From: an uncultured Pseudomonadota bacterium
GTDB taxonomy: Bacteria > Myxococcota_A > UBA796 > GCA-2862545
Assembly: GCA_903861005.1 (NCBI GenBank)
Contig: CAIOSP010000054.1
Coordinates: 1 to 64,000, forward strand
DNA length: 64,000 nt
Direction: 5' to 3'
The translations under genes were made by a program, and so were the position numbers. The notes below the pieces were generated by a model. It was not told the origin of the DNA and did not search any database. It saw nothing but the letters and a program-made list of their open reading frames with translations. Positions within the stretch are counted from its first letter, which is position 1. Each line of letters begins with the position of its first letter. Positions 15,881 through 29,039 of this stretch are shown one piece after another.

Positions 15881-16726
15881 TCACCAGCTGTAGAAGCCGC
15901 GCCCGCTCTTCTTGCCCAGCTTCCCCTCGGCCACCATCTCGCGCATCAGCGCGGGCGGCTCAAACGCCGGGTTGCCGAGCGCGGTCGCCAAGTAGCTGCC
16001 GATCGCCATGCGCACGTCGAGCCCGACCATGTCGGTGAGCTTGAGCGGGCCGACGGGGTGGCGGTACCCAAGCACCATGGCCTTGTCGATGTCCTCGGGC
16101 GACGCGACGCCCTGCTCGACCATCCGGATCGCCTCCATGCCGAGCGCGACGCCCAGGCGGCTGGTGGCGAAGCCGGGCGCGTCGCGCACCACGATCACGT
16201 CCTTGCCCAGGAGCGCGCCGAACTCGCGCGAGGCCAACACGACGGCCTCGTCGGTGCGCGGGCCGCGGACCAGCTCCAGCAGCTCCATGACGTGCACGGG
16301 GTTGAAGAAGTGCATCCCGATCACTCGGTCCGGGCGGGTGACGCCCTGGGCGATCGCGTCGATCGACAGGCTCGACGTGTTGGACGCGAGGATGGCGTGC
16401 GGGCCCACCGCCGCCTCGGCGAGCGCGAGCAGGCGCTGCTTGAGCGCGAGGTCCTCGGGCACCGCCTCGATCACCAGGTCGGCGCCCGCGCAGGCGTCGG
16501 TCAGCGACGTGGCGGTGACCAGCCGGGCGAGCGCGCCGTCGGCGTCAGCCTGGGTCACCTTGCCCTTCTCCACGCCCTTGCGCAGGTTGCCGGCGATCGC
16601 GGCGCGCGCGGCGTCCAGCGCCTCGGCGCGCGCGTCGGTCAGGCGCGTGTCGTACCCGGCCAGCGCGCAGACGTGCGCGATCCCATGGCCCATCGTTCCG
16701 GCGCCGATCACCGCGACCGTCTGCAT
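15881..16726 (-). CDS. hbd: 3-hydroxybutyryl-CoA dehydrogenase family protein
   Basis: This 281-residue cytoplasmic enzyme has the NAD-binding GAGTMGHG loop (residues 8-15), the acidic residue after the second strand (LTDARAE), the catalytic His in [17 protein letters not shown] with Glu following, and the C-terminal domain [16 protein letters not shown] ending GRGFYSW. It oxidises (S)-3-hydroxyacyl-CoA to 3-ketoacyl-CoA. The divergent neighbour is a thiolase (80 bases apart), giving consecutive steps of beta-oxidation or, in reverse, butyryl-CoA/PHB-type synthesis. It is a stand-alone dehydrogenase with no hydratase fusion. Confidence 0.93.
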   Translation of the reverse strand: MQTVAVIGAGTMGHGIAHVCALAGYDTRLTDARAEALDAARAAIAGNLRKGVEKGKVTQADADGALARLVTATSLTDACAGADLVIEAVPEDLALKQRLLALAEAAVGPHAILASNTSSLSIDAIAQGVTRPDRVIGMHFFNPVHVMELLELVRGPRTDEAVVLASREFGALLGKDVIVVRDAPGFATSRLGVALGMEAIRMVEQGVASPEDIDKAMVLGYRHPVGPLKLTDMVGLDVRMAIGSYLATALGNPAFEPPALMREMVAEGKLGKKSGRGFYSW

Positions 16727-16806
16727 GGCTTCCTCCTGGGGCGCGCGGGCGCGCCGCCGCGTCGCGTCATATTCCCCACGGCCTCAATCGTCGCTTGGGA
16801 GGGCAC

Positions 16807-18004
<1,198 letters not shown>

Positions 18005-18006
<2 letters not shown>

Positions 18007-18021
18007 AGCGCGGATCGCTCT
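18005..18021 (+). terminator. possible weak terminator
   Basis: AGAGCG and CGCTCT form a 6-base-pair hairpin with a 5-base loop, starting within the thiolase stop codon and followed by a GGTTG-type tract without a clear T run. It lies between convergent genes and may terminate the thiolase transcript. Confidence 0.3.
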
Positions 18022-18089
18022 GGTTGAAGGCGCGACGAGCGCGTCGACTCACGATCACGGCGTGGGAGCGTCCGAGCCCCGCTCGCCGG

Positions 18090-18698
18090 TCAGACCCGCG
18101 CGACCACGAACGTGCCGCGACCGGACTTCTCGACCTTGGCCTCGCGCATGCCGACCTCGAGCACCATGGCGACCACGTCGTCGCCGTCGAGCAGGTTGCA
18201 CGGGGGCGCGCTGAACCCGGCCTTGCGCATCACGTCGGGCGCCCAGAGGCCAAACACCGCACGGCCGCCCGGGCGCAGCACGCGGCGCATCTCGCGCACG
18301 AGCGCCAGCGGCTTGGGCACGAACTCCAGCGTGTGGACCGTCATCACGCCGTCGAAGGACCCGCCCATCCACGGCAGCTCCTCGCCGCGGCCGACGCGCA
18401 GGTCCAGGCGGCCAGACTCCACCAACGCCTCGTGCAACGTGCGCGCGGCCTGGACCTGTTCCTCCGACGTGTCGACGCCGGCGACGCGGCCCTCGGGCGC
18501 GGCGCCCAGCAGCAGGTCCAGGCTCACGCCCGCGCCAAAGCCGATGTCGAGCACCCGGTGGTCGCGCTCCACGCGCAGGCGGGCGACCGTGGCCTGCACG
18601 TCCGGCGTGGTGTTCGCCGCCGCCGCCGCCGACACCAGCTTGCCCAAGACCCCAAAGGGCTCGGCGATCTGGCGCTGCAGCAGGAGGGGTATACGCAT
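18090..18698 (-). CDS. SAM-dependent methyltransferase
   Basis: This 202-residue class I methyltransferase has motif I VLDIGFGAGVSLDLL (about residue 48), an acidic residue after strand 2 (VAGVDTSEEQ), motif IV-like GVMTVHTLEFVPKP, and LRPGGRAVFGLW. There is no signal or membrane segment. UbiE/COQ5-like or Methyltransf_11-like; the substrate is not identifiable. It is the last gene of the minus-strand run starting near 21959, 87 bases after the RegA-type regulator. Confidence 0.82.
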   Translation of the reverse strand: MRIPLLLQRQIAEPFGVLGKLVSAAAAANTTPDVQATVARLRVERDHRVLDIGFGAGVSLDLLLGAAPEGRVAGVDTSEEQVQAARTLHEALVESGRLDLRVGRGEELPWMGGSFDGVMTVHTLEFVPKPLALVREMRRVLRPGGRAVFGLWAPDVMRKAGFSAPPCNLLDGDDVVAMVLEVGMREAKVEKSGRGTFVVARV

Positions 18699-18785
18699 TG
18701 TGCTCCACGCTCTGGCAGACTCAAGACTCCTGCTACGATCTTGCGACAGATCGTGCTACGCGCGAAAGCGCGATGAGCCGAGAGT

Positions 18786-19334
18786 CTACTTGCGTGGCGG
18801 GTACTTGCGCAGCTTTCGCTGCAGCGACTGCCTGTGGAGGCCCAGGCGACGGGCGGCCTCTGAGATGTTGCCTCCGGTGCCGGCGAGCACGTACTCGATG
18901 TACTCTCGCTCGTGACGCGCCAAGCTGGGGGGCGAGTCGGGGAGCGGGACGGTGGGGTCGCCGGCGATCTTCTCGAAGGCGTCCTCGATCAGGTCTGGGT
19001 CGGTCGGCTTGGTCAGGTAGTGGACCGCGCCGATCTTGATCGCCTCGATGGCGGTGGCGATGCTGCCGTAGCCGGTGAGGACGACCGCGCGAATGCCGGG
19101 GAGGCGCTCCACGAGGGCCTGCACGACCTCCAGGCCACGCTCGCCGCCGAGGCGCAGATCGACGATCGCGTACTTGGGCTTGTGCACGGCCGCAAGGCCG
19201 AGCGCGGTCCGGGGATCAGGCGCTCCGAGCACCTGGTAGCCGCGGTCGGTGAATTCCAACTCCATCGATTCACGGAACGCGTCATCGTCGTCGACGATCA
19301 TCAGGCGTCCCTTGATGGGCTTGTTGTTGTTCAT
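18786..19334 (-). CDS. regA: RegA/PrrA/ActR-type response regulator
   Basis: This 182-residue response regulator has an N-terminal receiver with the acidic pocket (IVDDDD, residues 13-18), phospho-acceptor Asp59 (IVDLRL), switch Thr87 (VLTGYGSI) and Lys109 (YLTKP). A Pro-rich linker leads to a C-terminal Fis-type helix-turn-helix (GGNISEAARRLGLHRQSL, about 154-171). This short receiver/linker/HTH layout is that of RegA, PrrA and ActR, which control redox-responsive genes. It overlaps the sensor kinase gene by 4 bases. The ATG at 19334 has GGGAGA 8 bases upstream. Confidence 0.9.
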   Translation of the reverse strand: MNNNKPIKGRLMIVDDDDAFRESMELEFTDRGYQVLGAPDPRTALGLAAVHKPKYAIVDLRLGGERGLEVVQALVERLPGIRAVVLTGYGSIATAIEAIKIGAVHYLTKPTDPDLIEDAFEKIAGDPTVPLPDSPPSLARHEREYIEYVLAGTGGNISEAARRLGLHRQSLQRKLRKYPPRK

Positions 19335-20638
19335 GCTGCTCTCCCGGATTCGCGTACATACCACCGGGCGACAGTGCGCCCCTCTTCCCGCGCGTAGCTC
19401 AGGCCGCCACCCGCGCCGGTAGCCACCGCACGTGCAACGAACACGCCAAGACCCGTACCCGCGGATTTGGTCGTAAAGAACGGCTCTCCGATGCGGTCGG
19501 CCTCTGGGGGTAGCCCAGGGCCCCGATCGAGGATCCGGACAACCCCATACCGGCCCTCGCGACGAATCTGGACCTCCAGCGGGTCGAACACCCCGGACTC
19601 CTCCTGGGCCTCACGGGCGTTCTCGAGCAGGTTGGTCAGCGCCTGGAGGAACGCGACGCCGGGCAACTCAACGGCGATGTTGTCCTCCTGGATCACCATC
19701 TTCACGTCCAGGTGGCTGCCAAGACTCCACAAGTGCACGCCGCGCCGGACGATCTCTTGCAGTGAGCCGCGCTCGATGCCCGACGACGACGGGTCGCCCG
19801 CGCCGACGAGCAGCTGCTCGACGATCTCGGTGCAGCGCTCCAGCTGGGTCTTCATGACCTCCAGGTCCGCCACGGTGTCGGCGTCGTCGTGTCGACGCGC
19901 GACGCGGCGCAGGCGCAGGCCGATCGTCGACAGCGGCGTGTTCAGCTCGTGCGCGGCGCCCGCGGCCAAGGTCCCGACCGCGCGCAGGCGGTCGGTCTGG
20001 GCGGTGCGGTCGCGCGCCTCGATCAGGCGGTGCTTCTGGTGCCGCAACGAGCGGCCGGTGCCCGCGACGAACCCGCCGACCGACAGCACGGTGACGGTGA
20101 ACGCCACCGACTCGCCGATCGCCATCAGCCAGCGCTGGCCGAGCTCGTGGCGCTCTGGGTGCAGCGGCAGGTTCCAGAAGTGCAGCGCGACGTTCGCCAC
20201 GATGACCACGGTCATCAGCGCGATGGCCTCGCGCGTCTCCAGCATGACCGCGGCCATGCCCACGTGGATCAAGTACACGAGCACGAACGGGTTGGACGCG
20301 CCGCCCGATGCCATAAAGAAGCCGGTGAGCACGAACACGTCGAGGAGCAGCTGCGAGAGCAGCGCACCCTGACCGATGGGCTGGTGCTCGTGGAGCTGGC
20401 GGATCGCCCACATGTTGGCGATGCCGAGCATGCCGATCGCCACGGCCATGCCGGGCAGCACGATCGCCGGGCGGTCCAGCACGCCGAACGTGAACGACAC
20501 GGTGACGATCTGCGCGACGATCGCGACCCAGCGCAGGCGGACCAGCCACGCCAGCCACATCGAGCCTTCGTCGTGTCCGTCCGCGAGCTGCCAGGGGTTG
20601 GCTCGTGGGGACGACGTTGGGTGGGAGACCTGGGACAT
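19331..20638 (-). CDS. regB: RegB/PrrB/ActS-type redox sensor histidine kinase
   Basis: This 435-residue kinase has six or so membrane segments (about residues 30-195), a HisKA domain with His230 (AHELNTPLS), and an ATPase domain with Asn340, DRGPG (371) and GTGLG (394). It holds the RegB-specific quinone-binding heptapeptide GGxxNPF (GGASNPF, residues 112-118) and a Cys at 269, 39 residues after the His, close to the 40-residue spacing of the redox Cys in Rhodobacter RegB. Family knowledge: it senses the oxidised or reduced quinone pool and passes phosphate to RegA. Its stop overlaps the RegA start. This is a strong functional call. Confidence 0.9.
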   Translation of the reverse strand: MSQVSHPTSSPRANPWQLADGHDEGSMWLAWLVRLRWVAIVAQIVTVSFTFGVLDRPAIVLPGMAVAIGMLGIANMWAIRQLHEHQPIGQGALLSQLLLDVFVLTGFFMASGGASNPFVLVYLIHVGMAAVMLETREAIALMTVVIVANVALHFWNLPLHPERHELGQRWLMAIGESVAFTVTVLSVGGFVAGTGRSLRHQKHRLIEARDRTAQTDRLRAVGTLAAGAAHELNTPLSTIGLRLRRVARRHDDADTVADLEVMKTQLERCTEIVEQLLVGAGDPSSSGIERGSLQEIVRRGVHLWSLGSHLDVKMVIQEDNIAVELPGVAFLQALTNLLENAREAQEESGVFDPLEVQIRREGRYGVVRILDRGPGLPPEADRIGEPFFTTKSAGTGLGVFVARAVATGAGGGLSYAREEGRTVARWYVRESGRAA

Positions 20639-20706
20639 CGCGGCGCCTCCGCGGGGTCGATCTCCGTAACCGCCGTCGGAGGTCGTCGCTGTGTGGGAAT
20701 TCCGCG

Positions 20707-21522
20707 CTACACGCCGCCGAGGCGGGTCATCTCCACGCGGAGTCCGCCGGCCGGTGCGCCGCGCGTCGTGGCGTCCGGATCCCAGCGGGCGTGGAGCTTG
20801 CGGGAGCGGATGGCGCCCAGGCCGGTGTCCCACGTGGTGGTGCCCTCGACCGTAACGCCAGGGCCGACCTCTCCGATACCCAGGCGAGCGTGGTGGTCGA
20901 TCGTCGCGCGCCACGCGTCGCCCGAGGGCTCGACGCCGCTGAGGCGCGCCGAGGTGAGGGTCGCGACGTCCACATCAAGCGGGAGGATCGGCGCGAAGGC
21001 GCGCGCCAGGCCGTCCTCGTCCCAGGCGTCGCCCACGCGGAGCGGCTCGGCGGGGAAGTGGATCGCGAGCATGCGGTGCGGCAGCGACAGCCCGAAGCCG
21101 CGCGCGGAGCAGGAGACGATCGGCCCCGACAGGCGGATGGACACGGACACCGAGTCGGGCGTCGCGCGCCGGGCGGCGTCGCGCGCGTGATCCAACTTGT
21201 CCTCCTCCAGCGCGTGCCCATCGGCAGACACAGAGGCACCAAAGCCGACAAGTCGCCCATCCAGCGCGGCGATGCCGCTGCTGTCGAGCGTGCGCGCGGT
21301 GTACTGCCAGTCCTCGGCGCGGGTCCAGGTGACCGGGCCGACGTCACGGTGGATGAGCGTGCGGAAGGTCATCCGAACGCCGGGGACCCAGCGCCAGCCC
21401 AGGCGTATCGGTCCGGCCGGGTCGATCACCGCGTCGGGGATCGACTGCAACGCCGCGGGGTGCTGGCAGGCGGCGGCGGCCGCGGCGAGCCCGGCCAGGA
21501 ATTGGCGGCGCGACGTGCTCAC
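20707..21522 (-). CDS. Tat-exported lipoprotein, hypothetical
   Basis: It starts at GTG 21522. The N-terminus STSRRQFLAGLAAAAAAC has a twin-arginine motif (SRRQFLA) followed by a hydrophobic run and a Cys, so it is probably exported folded by Tat and lipidated. The 271-residue chain is otherwise beta-rich (IRLGWRWVPGVRMTF, VTWTRAEDWQY) with no motif I can name. It overlaps the upstream gene by 4 bases (GTGA) and lies 68 bases before the RegB kinase, so it may be in the same transcript. It could serve the redox-sensing system, but nothing in the sequence proves that. Confidence 0.68.
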   Translation of the reverse strand: MSTSRRQFLAGLAAAAAACQHPAALQSIPDAVIDPAGPIRLGWRWVPGVRMTFRTLIHRDVGPVTWTRAEDWQYTARTLDSSGIAALDGRLVGFGASVSADGHALEEDKLDHARDAARRATPDSVSVSIRLSGPIVSCSARGFGLSLPHRMLAIHFPAEPLRVGDAWDEDGLARAFAPILPLDVDVATLTSARLSGVEPSGDAWRATIDHHARLGIGEVGPGVTVEGTTTWDTGLGAIRSRKLHARWDPDATTRGAPAGGLRVEMTRLGGV

Positions 21523-21959
21523 GGGCGGGCGAGCGCCGAGAGCTCGGGGACCATGCTGGCCTTCAGGCTCGCGCGGGCGACCTCGCGGTTGGGGCCAGAC
21601 AGCGCCACCTTGGCCAGGGCGAGCGCGGTCGCGCGGGGCAGCTCGTCGAGCTTGGCGAGCACGGCGTCGGCGATGCCGCCCCAGCCGTCGCGCGCGACCC
21701 ACAGGCGCAGCGTCGCCTCGGCGTGGGGGACGGTCGCTAGGCAGCTCGCGGCGCGGACCGGCAGCCAGGCCGGGGACTCGTGGGTCTCCACGACGTCGGC
21801 GAGCGTCGCGACGGGGTTCGGCAGCGACGCGACCAGCTCGCGGCAGGTCTGCGTCGGCTCCCGCGCGGAGAGCGCCTCCACCACGCGCGCCGCGTCGTCC
21901 CCGGCCCACGCGAGGGGACCAGAGAACCACAGCATCGACACCAGGGCGGCGAGGGTCAC
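21519..21959 (-). CDS. periplasmic helical hypothetical protein
   Basis: This 146-residue protein has a signal peptide (MTLAALVSMLWFSGPLAWAG) likely cleaved after WAG. The mature part is helical, with pairs LVASLPNPVATLADVVE and RDGWGGIADAVLAKLDELP, reminiscent of short HEAT-like repeats. Start GTG 21959 follows AGGAGGAG. Its end overlaps the Tat lipoprotein start. It is divergent from the hybrid histidine kinase, so the 125 bases between hold both promoters. Confidence 0.6.
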   Translation of the reverse strand: MTLAALVSMLWFSGPLAWAGDDAARVVEALSAREPTQTCRELVASLPNPVATLADVVETHESPAWLPVRAASCLATVPHAEATLRLWVARDGWGGIADAVLAKLDELPRATALALAKVALSGPNREVARASLKASMVPELSALARP

Positions 21960-22073
21960 GGGCAGCTCCTCCTTGCGGGGTAACCGATCGATCCCCTACG
22001 GGGCTGCCCCGACTGCCAGCGGCAGAAAGTGAAGGAGTATGCTAGGGTCATTTTTCCCCCCGCGCCCTCTTCC

Positions 22074-22078
22074 GGAGG
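22074..22078 (+). promoter_or_regulatory. Shine-Dalgarno site that decides a CTG start
   Basis: GGAGG sits 6 bases upstream of a CTG codon at 22085. No ATG, GTG or TTG occurs in frame between the upstream stop (TAG at 22043) and GTG 22136, and the 17 codons between CTG and GTG read like the start of a PAS domain (PPEFAWLDAIAAPAAVV). GTG 22136 has no Shine-Dalgarno site. Confidence 0.65.
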
Positions 22079-22084
22079 CGCCCT

Positions 22085-25133
<3,049 letters not shown>

Positions 25134-25144
<11 letters not shown>

Positions 25145-26168
25145 GCGAAGACGCGGTCGGCGTGCGCACGTCGTGCTCGACCATCCGACGCACCAGCGAC
25201 TCCAGCGCGGTGGTCGCCGTCCAGCCGAGCTGCCGTGCGGCTTTGCTCGCGTCGCCACGGAGCCAGCCCACCTCGGCCGGTCGCCAGAAGGTCGGGTCGA
25301 CGCGCACGCGCAGGGCGCCGGTCGCCGCGTCGTGCGCGACCTCGTCGGCGTCGCGGCCAGACCATGCGAGGGTCACGCCGATCGCCGCGAACGCGAGGGT
25401 CGCGAACTCGCGGACGCTCGCCGCGCGGCCGGTGGCGATCACGTAGTCGTCTGGCGTGTCCTGGGTCATCATTCGGATCATCGCGTCGACGTACTCGGGC
25501 GCGTAGCCCCAGTCGCGGCGCGCATCGAGGTTGCCGAGCGCGAGCACGCCAGGCTCATCGCGCGCGACCGCGCCCACCGCGCGGGTGATCTTGCGCGTGA
25601 CGAACTCGGTGCCGCGCAGCTCCGACTCGTGGTTGAACAGGATGCCACGGCACCCGAACAGCCCGTAGGCGTCGCGGTGCACGCCCACCAGGTGGTGCGC
25701 GGCCAGCTTGGAGATCGCGTAGGGGCTGCGCGGGCGGAACGCGCCGTCCTCGTCGAGCACGGCCTCGCCGCGCACGTCGCCGAACATCTCCGACGTCGAC
25801 GCCTGGTAGACGCGGGCGCGCGGCGTCACGGTGCGCACGGCGTCAAGCAAGCGCGCGGTGCCAGTGGCGTTCACGTCGAAGGTGTAGGTCGGCTGCTCGA
25901 ACGAGTCGCCCACGAAGCTCTGCGCGGCCAGGTGGTAGATCGCGTCGGGCTGGATGCGGTCGAGCGTGCGGATGAGGTTGCCGGCCTCGGCCATGTCGAC
26001 GAGCGCGTAGCGGAGCTGCTCGTGGATCCCGAGCGCGGTCGGGCGCGAGAAGGTGCGCTCGGCGCCGCGTCGGTACGTGCCCCACACCTCGTCGCCGCGC
26101 GCGAGCAGCTGCCGCGCGAGGAACGCGCCGTCCTGTCCGCTGATGCCGGTGATGAGCACACGCGCCAC
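25134..26168 (-). CDS. gmd: GDP-mannose 4,6-dehydratase-like enzyme
   Basis: This 344-residue extended short-chain dehydrogenase has the NAD(P) loop GISGQDG (residues 7-13), the catalytic TSEMFG (Thr/Glu) and YAISK (Tyr and Lys) motifs, FNHES and the conserved RRDWGYAPEYVDAM. These match GDP-D-mannose 4,6-dehydratase, which makes GDP-4-keto-6-deoxymannose for fucose, rhamnose or perosamine. The last 11 bases overlap the convergent hybrid kinase gene. No partner reductase or glycosyltransferase is adjacent, so the product's use is unknown. A related NDP-sugar dehydratase/epimerase cannot be fully excluded. Confidence 0.85.
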
Positions 26169-26225
26169 GGGTTCTCCACTCAGGTCGCGTTCGACCGACG
26201 ACGCGCCGGATTGGCGCGCTTGGGC

Positions 26226-27689
26226 TTACTCCAGGCCACCCTGCGCGACGATGTCGCGGTAGCGCTCGGCGGCGGGTCGGGCGGTGCGCGCCTTGGTGAT
26301 CGGGTCGTACGAGTACAGGCCGAACTGCATGTCCATGCCGTGGTTCCACTCGTAGTTGTCGATGTAGGACCAGTAGTTGTAGCCGCGCACGTCCGCGCCC
26401 GCGTCGATCGCCGACCACAGCGACGCCAGATGATCGTCGAGGATGTCGCGCGCGTGCTCGACGTCCGGCGTGCCGTTTTCGGTGACGAACAGTGGTTTGC
26501 CGTACGTGGCGGCGATCGCTAGCACCTTGGCCAGGCCTTCGGGGTGCGGGTCCCAGCTGACGGTCGGCAGGAAGTCGAACGCCGGGACGATGTCCGGGAA
26601 GAGCTGGATGAAGTGTCGGACCTTCATCTCGTTGTAGTAGTTGATGCCAAACCAGTCGACGTGCTCGGCGAGCTCGGGCCGGGTGCGGTCGAAGGTGCCG
26701 TCCAGGTCGTCGTCCCACTCGCCGCTCGTCAACGCCTCCAGGAAGAGGCGGTGGTAGAGGTGGTCGGCGTGCTGGGCGACGGTCGCGTCGGCGACGGGAT
26801 CTTCGGGCGTGATGTCCACCATGTTGAGCACGATGCCGACGTTCGCCGGGACGCCTTGTCCTGACGCGTCGACGGTGTCGCCGGACTTGAGCGCCTCGTA
26901 CATTCGCGCGTGGCCTTCGATCTGGTTGCGGATCACGGCGATGCTGGGCGCGCCCTGCAGCGTGAGGCCGGGAGGCGCCGAGCGGTCCGCGCCGGGCTGG
27001 AGGTAGCCGGACAGCGCGGTGGCGAAGGGCTCGTTGAGGGTGGCCCACTGGTCGACCTGACCGCCGAACTCCATGCCCGCCCACTCGCTGAACGCGGCGA
27101 TGCGCGGGATGATCCGGTCGCCGTCCACCCAGCCGTTGGCCTCACAGGTGGTGAGGTTCTTGTGGCAGGCCACGCCGTCGTGCACCCACAGCGGGAGCGT
27201 GTAGTGGTTCACCGTCACCAGCGGCTCGATGCCCGCGTCGCGCAGCGCGGCGAACATCTCGTGGTAGCGCGCGACGGCGGCGGGGTTGGCAGCGGCGCCG
27301 AGCGTGGTCGGGTCAGTGGGGTCGGCCGGCTCGGTCGGGAACAGGCGCGACCATTCGAGCGACAAACGCAGGCTGGTGTGTCCGTCCGCCTTCATCTGCG
27401 CGACGTCCTTCTCGAACAGCTCCCACATGCCGGGGCCTTCGCGGACGTCCTGGCCGGTGACGAACAGGTTCTTGTCCCCGGTGATCGCGGGGTCCGTCAC
27501 CCATTGGTACCAGTCGGACGCGGTGTCCAGGCAGTCGGCGTCCGACCAGGTCGCGCAGCCCATGTCGACCTGGAAGCCGGCCACCGCGGTCCCCCAGCGG
27601 AAGTCCGTGGGGAAGGGGCGGGTGATCCCCTCGGGGAGAGCCTGGGTGCAGGCGGTCAGGCAAAGGGCAAGGGGAAAAAGCAACTTCAC
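26226..27689 (-). CDS. GH1 beta-glucosidase lipoprotein
   Basis: This 487-residue GH1 enzyme has a lipoprotein signal (VKLLFPLALCLTAC, start GTG 27689 with GGAGGG upstream). It carries the acid/base Glu220 (TLNEPF) and nucleophile Glu404 (VTENGT), with FRWGTAVAGFQVD at the N-terminus and YWSYIDNYEWNHGM near the C-terminus, all typical of GH1. It hydrolyses beta-linked glucosides or similar. Together with the GH36- and GH114-like lipoproteins it suggests surface or periplasmic use of glycans. Anchoring as a lipoprotein is unusual for GH1, most of which are cytoplasmic. Confidence 0.9.
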   Translation of the reverse strand: MKLLFPLALCLTACTQALPEGITRPFPTDFRWGTAVAGFQVDMGCATWSDADCLDTASDWYQWVTDPAITGDKNLFVTGQDVREGPGMWELFEKDVAQMKADGHTSLRLSLEWSRLFPTEPADPTDPTTLGAAANPAAVARYHEMFAALRDAGIEPLVTVNHYTLPLWVHDGVACHKNLTTCEANGWVDGDRIIPRIAAFSEWAGMEFGGQVDQWATLNEPFATALSGYLQPGADRSAPPGLTLQGAPSIAVIRNQIEGHARMYEALKSGDTVDASGQGVPANVGIVLNMVDITPEDPVADATVAQHADHLYHRLFLEALTSGEWDDDLDGTFDRTRPELAEHVDWFGINYYNEMKVRHFIQLFPDIVPAFDFLPTVSWDPHPEGLAKVLAIAATYGKPLFVTENGTPDVEHARDILDDHLASLWSAIDAGADVRGYNYWSYIDNYEWNHGMDMQFGLYSYDPITKARTARPAAERYRDIVAQGGLE

Positions 27690-27705
27690 GGCACCCTCCG
27701 GAGGA

Positions 27706-28941
27706 TCAGGCCGCCGGGCTCGCAACGCGAGTGCCGAGCCAGCGTGAGGTGATGGCGCGCGCGACCCACGCGAGGACGGCGACCGCGATGCCGACCTCGA
27801 ACAGACGCACGCCCAGCCGCGCGAGGATCTCCTGCGCCTGGAGGAGCATCGGCGCGGCGACGGGCAGGTCGGCGGTCAGGTCGCCGGCCGCCGCGGTCCA
27901 CGGCAGCACGCCGAGCGCGATCACCATGCCGGGCGTGACGTACAGTTCGCCCAAGATGGCGAGCGTGGCCGCGATCAGCGCGCCGAACGCGAGCGCGTGC
28001 GCGACGGGGAGCGGACCCCGCACCGGCGGAGGCGGGGGCAGGGGACGACCGCTCAGCTTCAAGAACGCCCCGGCGACCGCCCATGGCACCAGCGGGCCGA
28101 TCCAGGTGATCGGGCCGCCGCCGGTGTCCACGCGGAACACGAGGAACGCGATCGCCAGCACGAGCACGCCCAGCCCGTCGGCGACGGCGCGCACGCGGGT
28201 CTCGGGGGCGGTGCGGGGCAGGCGCCACACGGCGCGGAGCACGAACACGGTCGCCAGCGCCGCGGAGGTGTGCAGGGCCGTCTCCCACCACCACATGGCG
28301 CTGTCCATCGAGGCGCGGGTCCCGCTGGCCCCGGCGAAGCGGGCCAGCGCCGGGGTCGCCCAGGCGAGCGCCAACGCCAGCAGGGCCTGCAGCTGCACGC
28401 CGGTCCGCAGCGCCCACTCGGTGGCTTGCGGGTCGAGCGCGCGGGGCACGAGCGAGGGGGCGCGCGGCGTGAGGCGGCCCGCGACGGCACCGGAGAGCGC
28501 GCCCACGCCCAGGGCCACCACCACGGCGGACACGCAGGCGAAGATCCCGTCGGCGACGCCGCCGCCGAGCACCAGGCTGGTCGCGTCGTCCAGGCGCTCT
28601 CGCGCGGGCGCGAGGGAGGTCATCGTGCGGGCGGCCGCGTCGATCGCGTCGGGCATGGCGGTGCGGGCGACCGCCCAGACCGCGGTGATCGAGCCGGCGA
28701 GCGCCCCCAGACGCCCCCCGCGGCTCCCGCCGGTGCGTCCCGCCCAGCCGCCCGCGGCCGACGCGAGCGCGCCCAAGATGAGCAGCTCGGCGCCCAGCGG
28801 CAGGCTCGCGCTCCAGGTCCGCCCTGCCAACGCGCCGATCGCCCCCGCGACCGTGCCCACCAGGATCGCGTCGACGGTCGGGCCGGGCGCCTCCGCGTCG
28901 GGGCGCTCGTCGTAGGCGGTGATCACGCGTGGGTCCGCCAT
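27706..28941 (-). CDS. polytopic membrane protein, function unknown
   Basis: This 411-residue protein has ten or so hydrophobic segments rich in Ala, Gly, Val and Leu (for example ILVGTVAGAIGALAG and LVLAIAFLVFRVDTG), with a Pro-run (LPPPPPVRGPLP) in the middle. No catalytic or transporter motif is visible. It ends 16 bases upstream of the GH1 start, so the two may be co-transcribed. Its GC content and the many Ala/Gly residues fit an inner-membrane protein of this GC-rich genome. Confidence 0.68.
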   Translation of the reverse strand: MADPRVITAYDERPDAEAPGPTVDAILVGTVAGAIGALAGRTWSASLPLGAELLILGALASAAGGWAGRTGGSRGGRLGALAGSITAVWAVARTAMPDAIDAAARTMTSLAPARERLDDATSLVLGGGVADGIFACVSAVVVALGVGALSGAVAGRLTPRAPSLVPRALDPQATEWALRTGVQLQALLALALAWATPALARFAGASGTRASMDSAMWWWETALHTSAALATVFVLRAVWRLPRTAPETRVRAVADGLGVLVLAIAFLVFRVDTGGGPITWIGPLVPWAVAGAFLKLSGRPLPPPPPVRGPLPVAHALAFGALIAATLAILGELYVTPGMVIALGVLPWTAAAGDLTADLPVAAPMLLQAQEILARLGVRLFEVGIAVAVLAWVARAITSRWLGTRVASPAA

Positions 28942-29039
28942 GGCGCTCCCTAGGGTTGGCCGTTTCTACCGCATCCCCTCTGGACAGGCGACCTCGCTTC
29001 CTTTATCATGACCGTATCGTCATTGTTTTGGGGGGTCGT

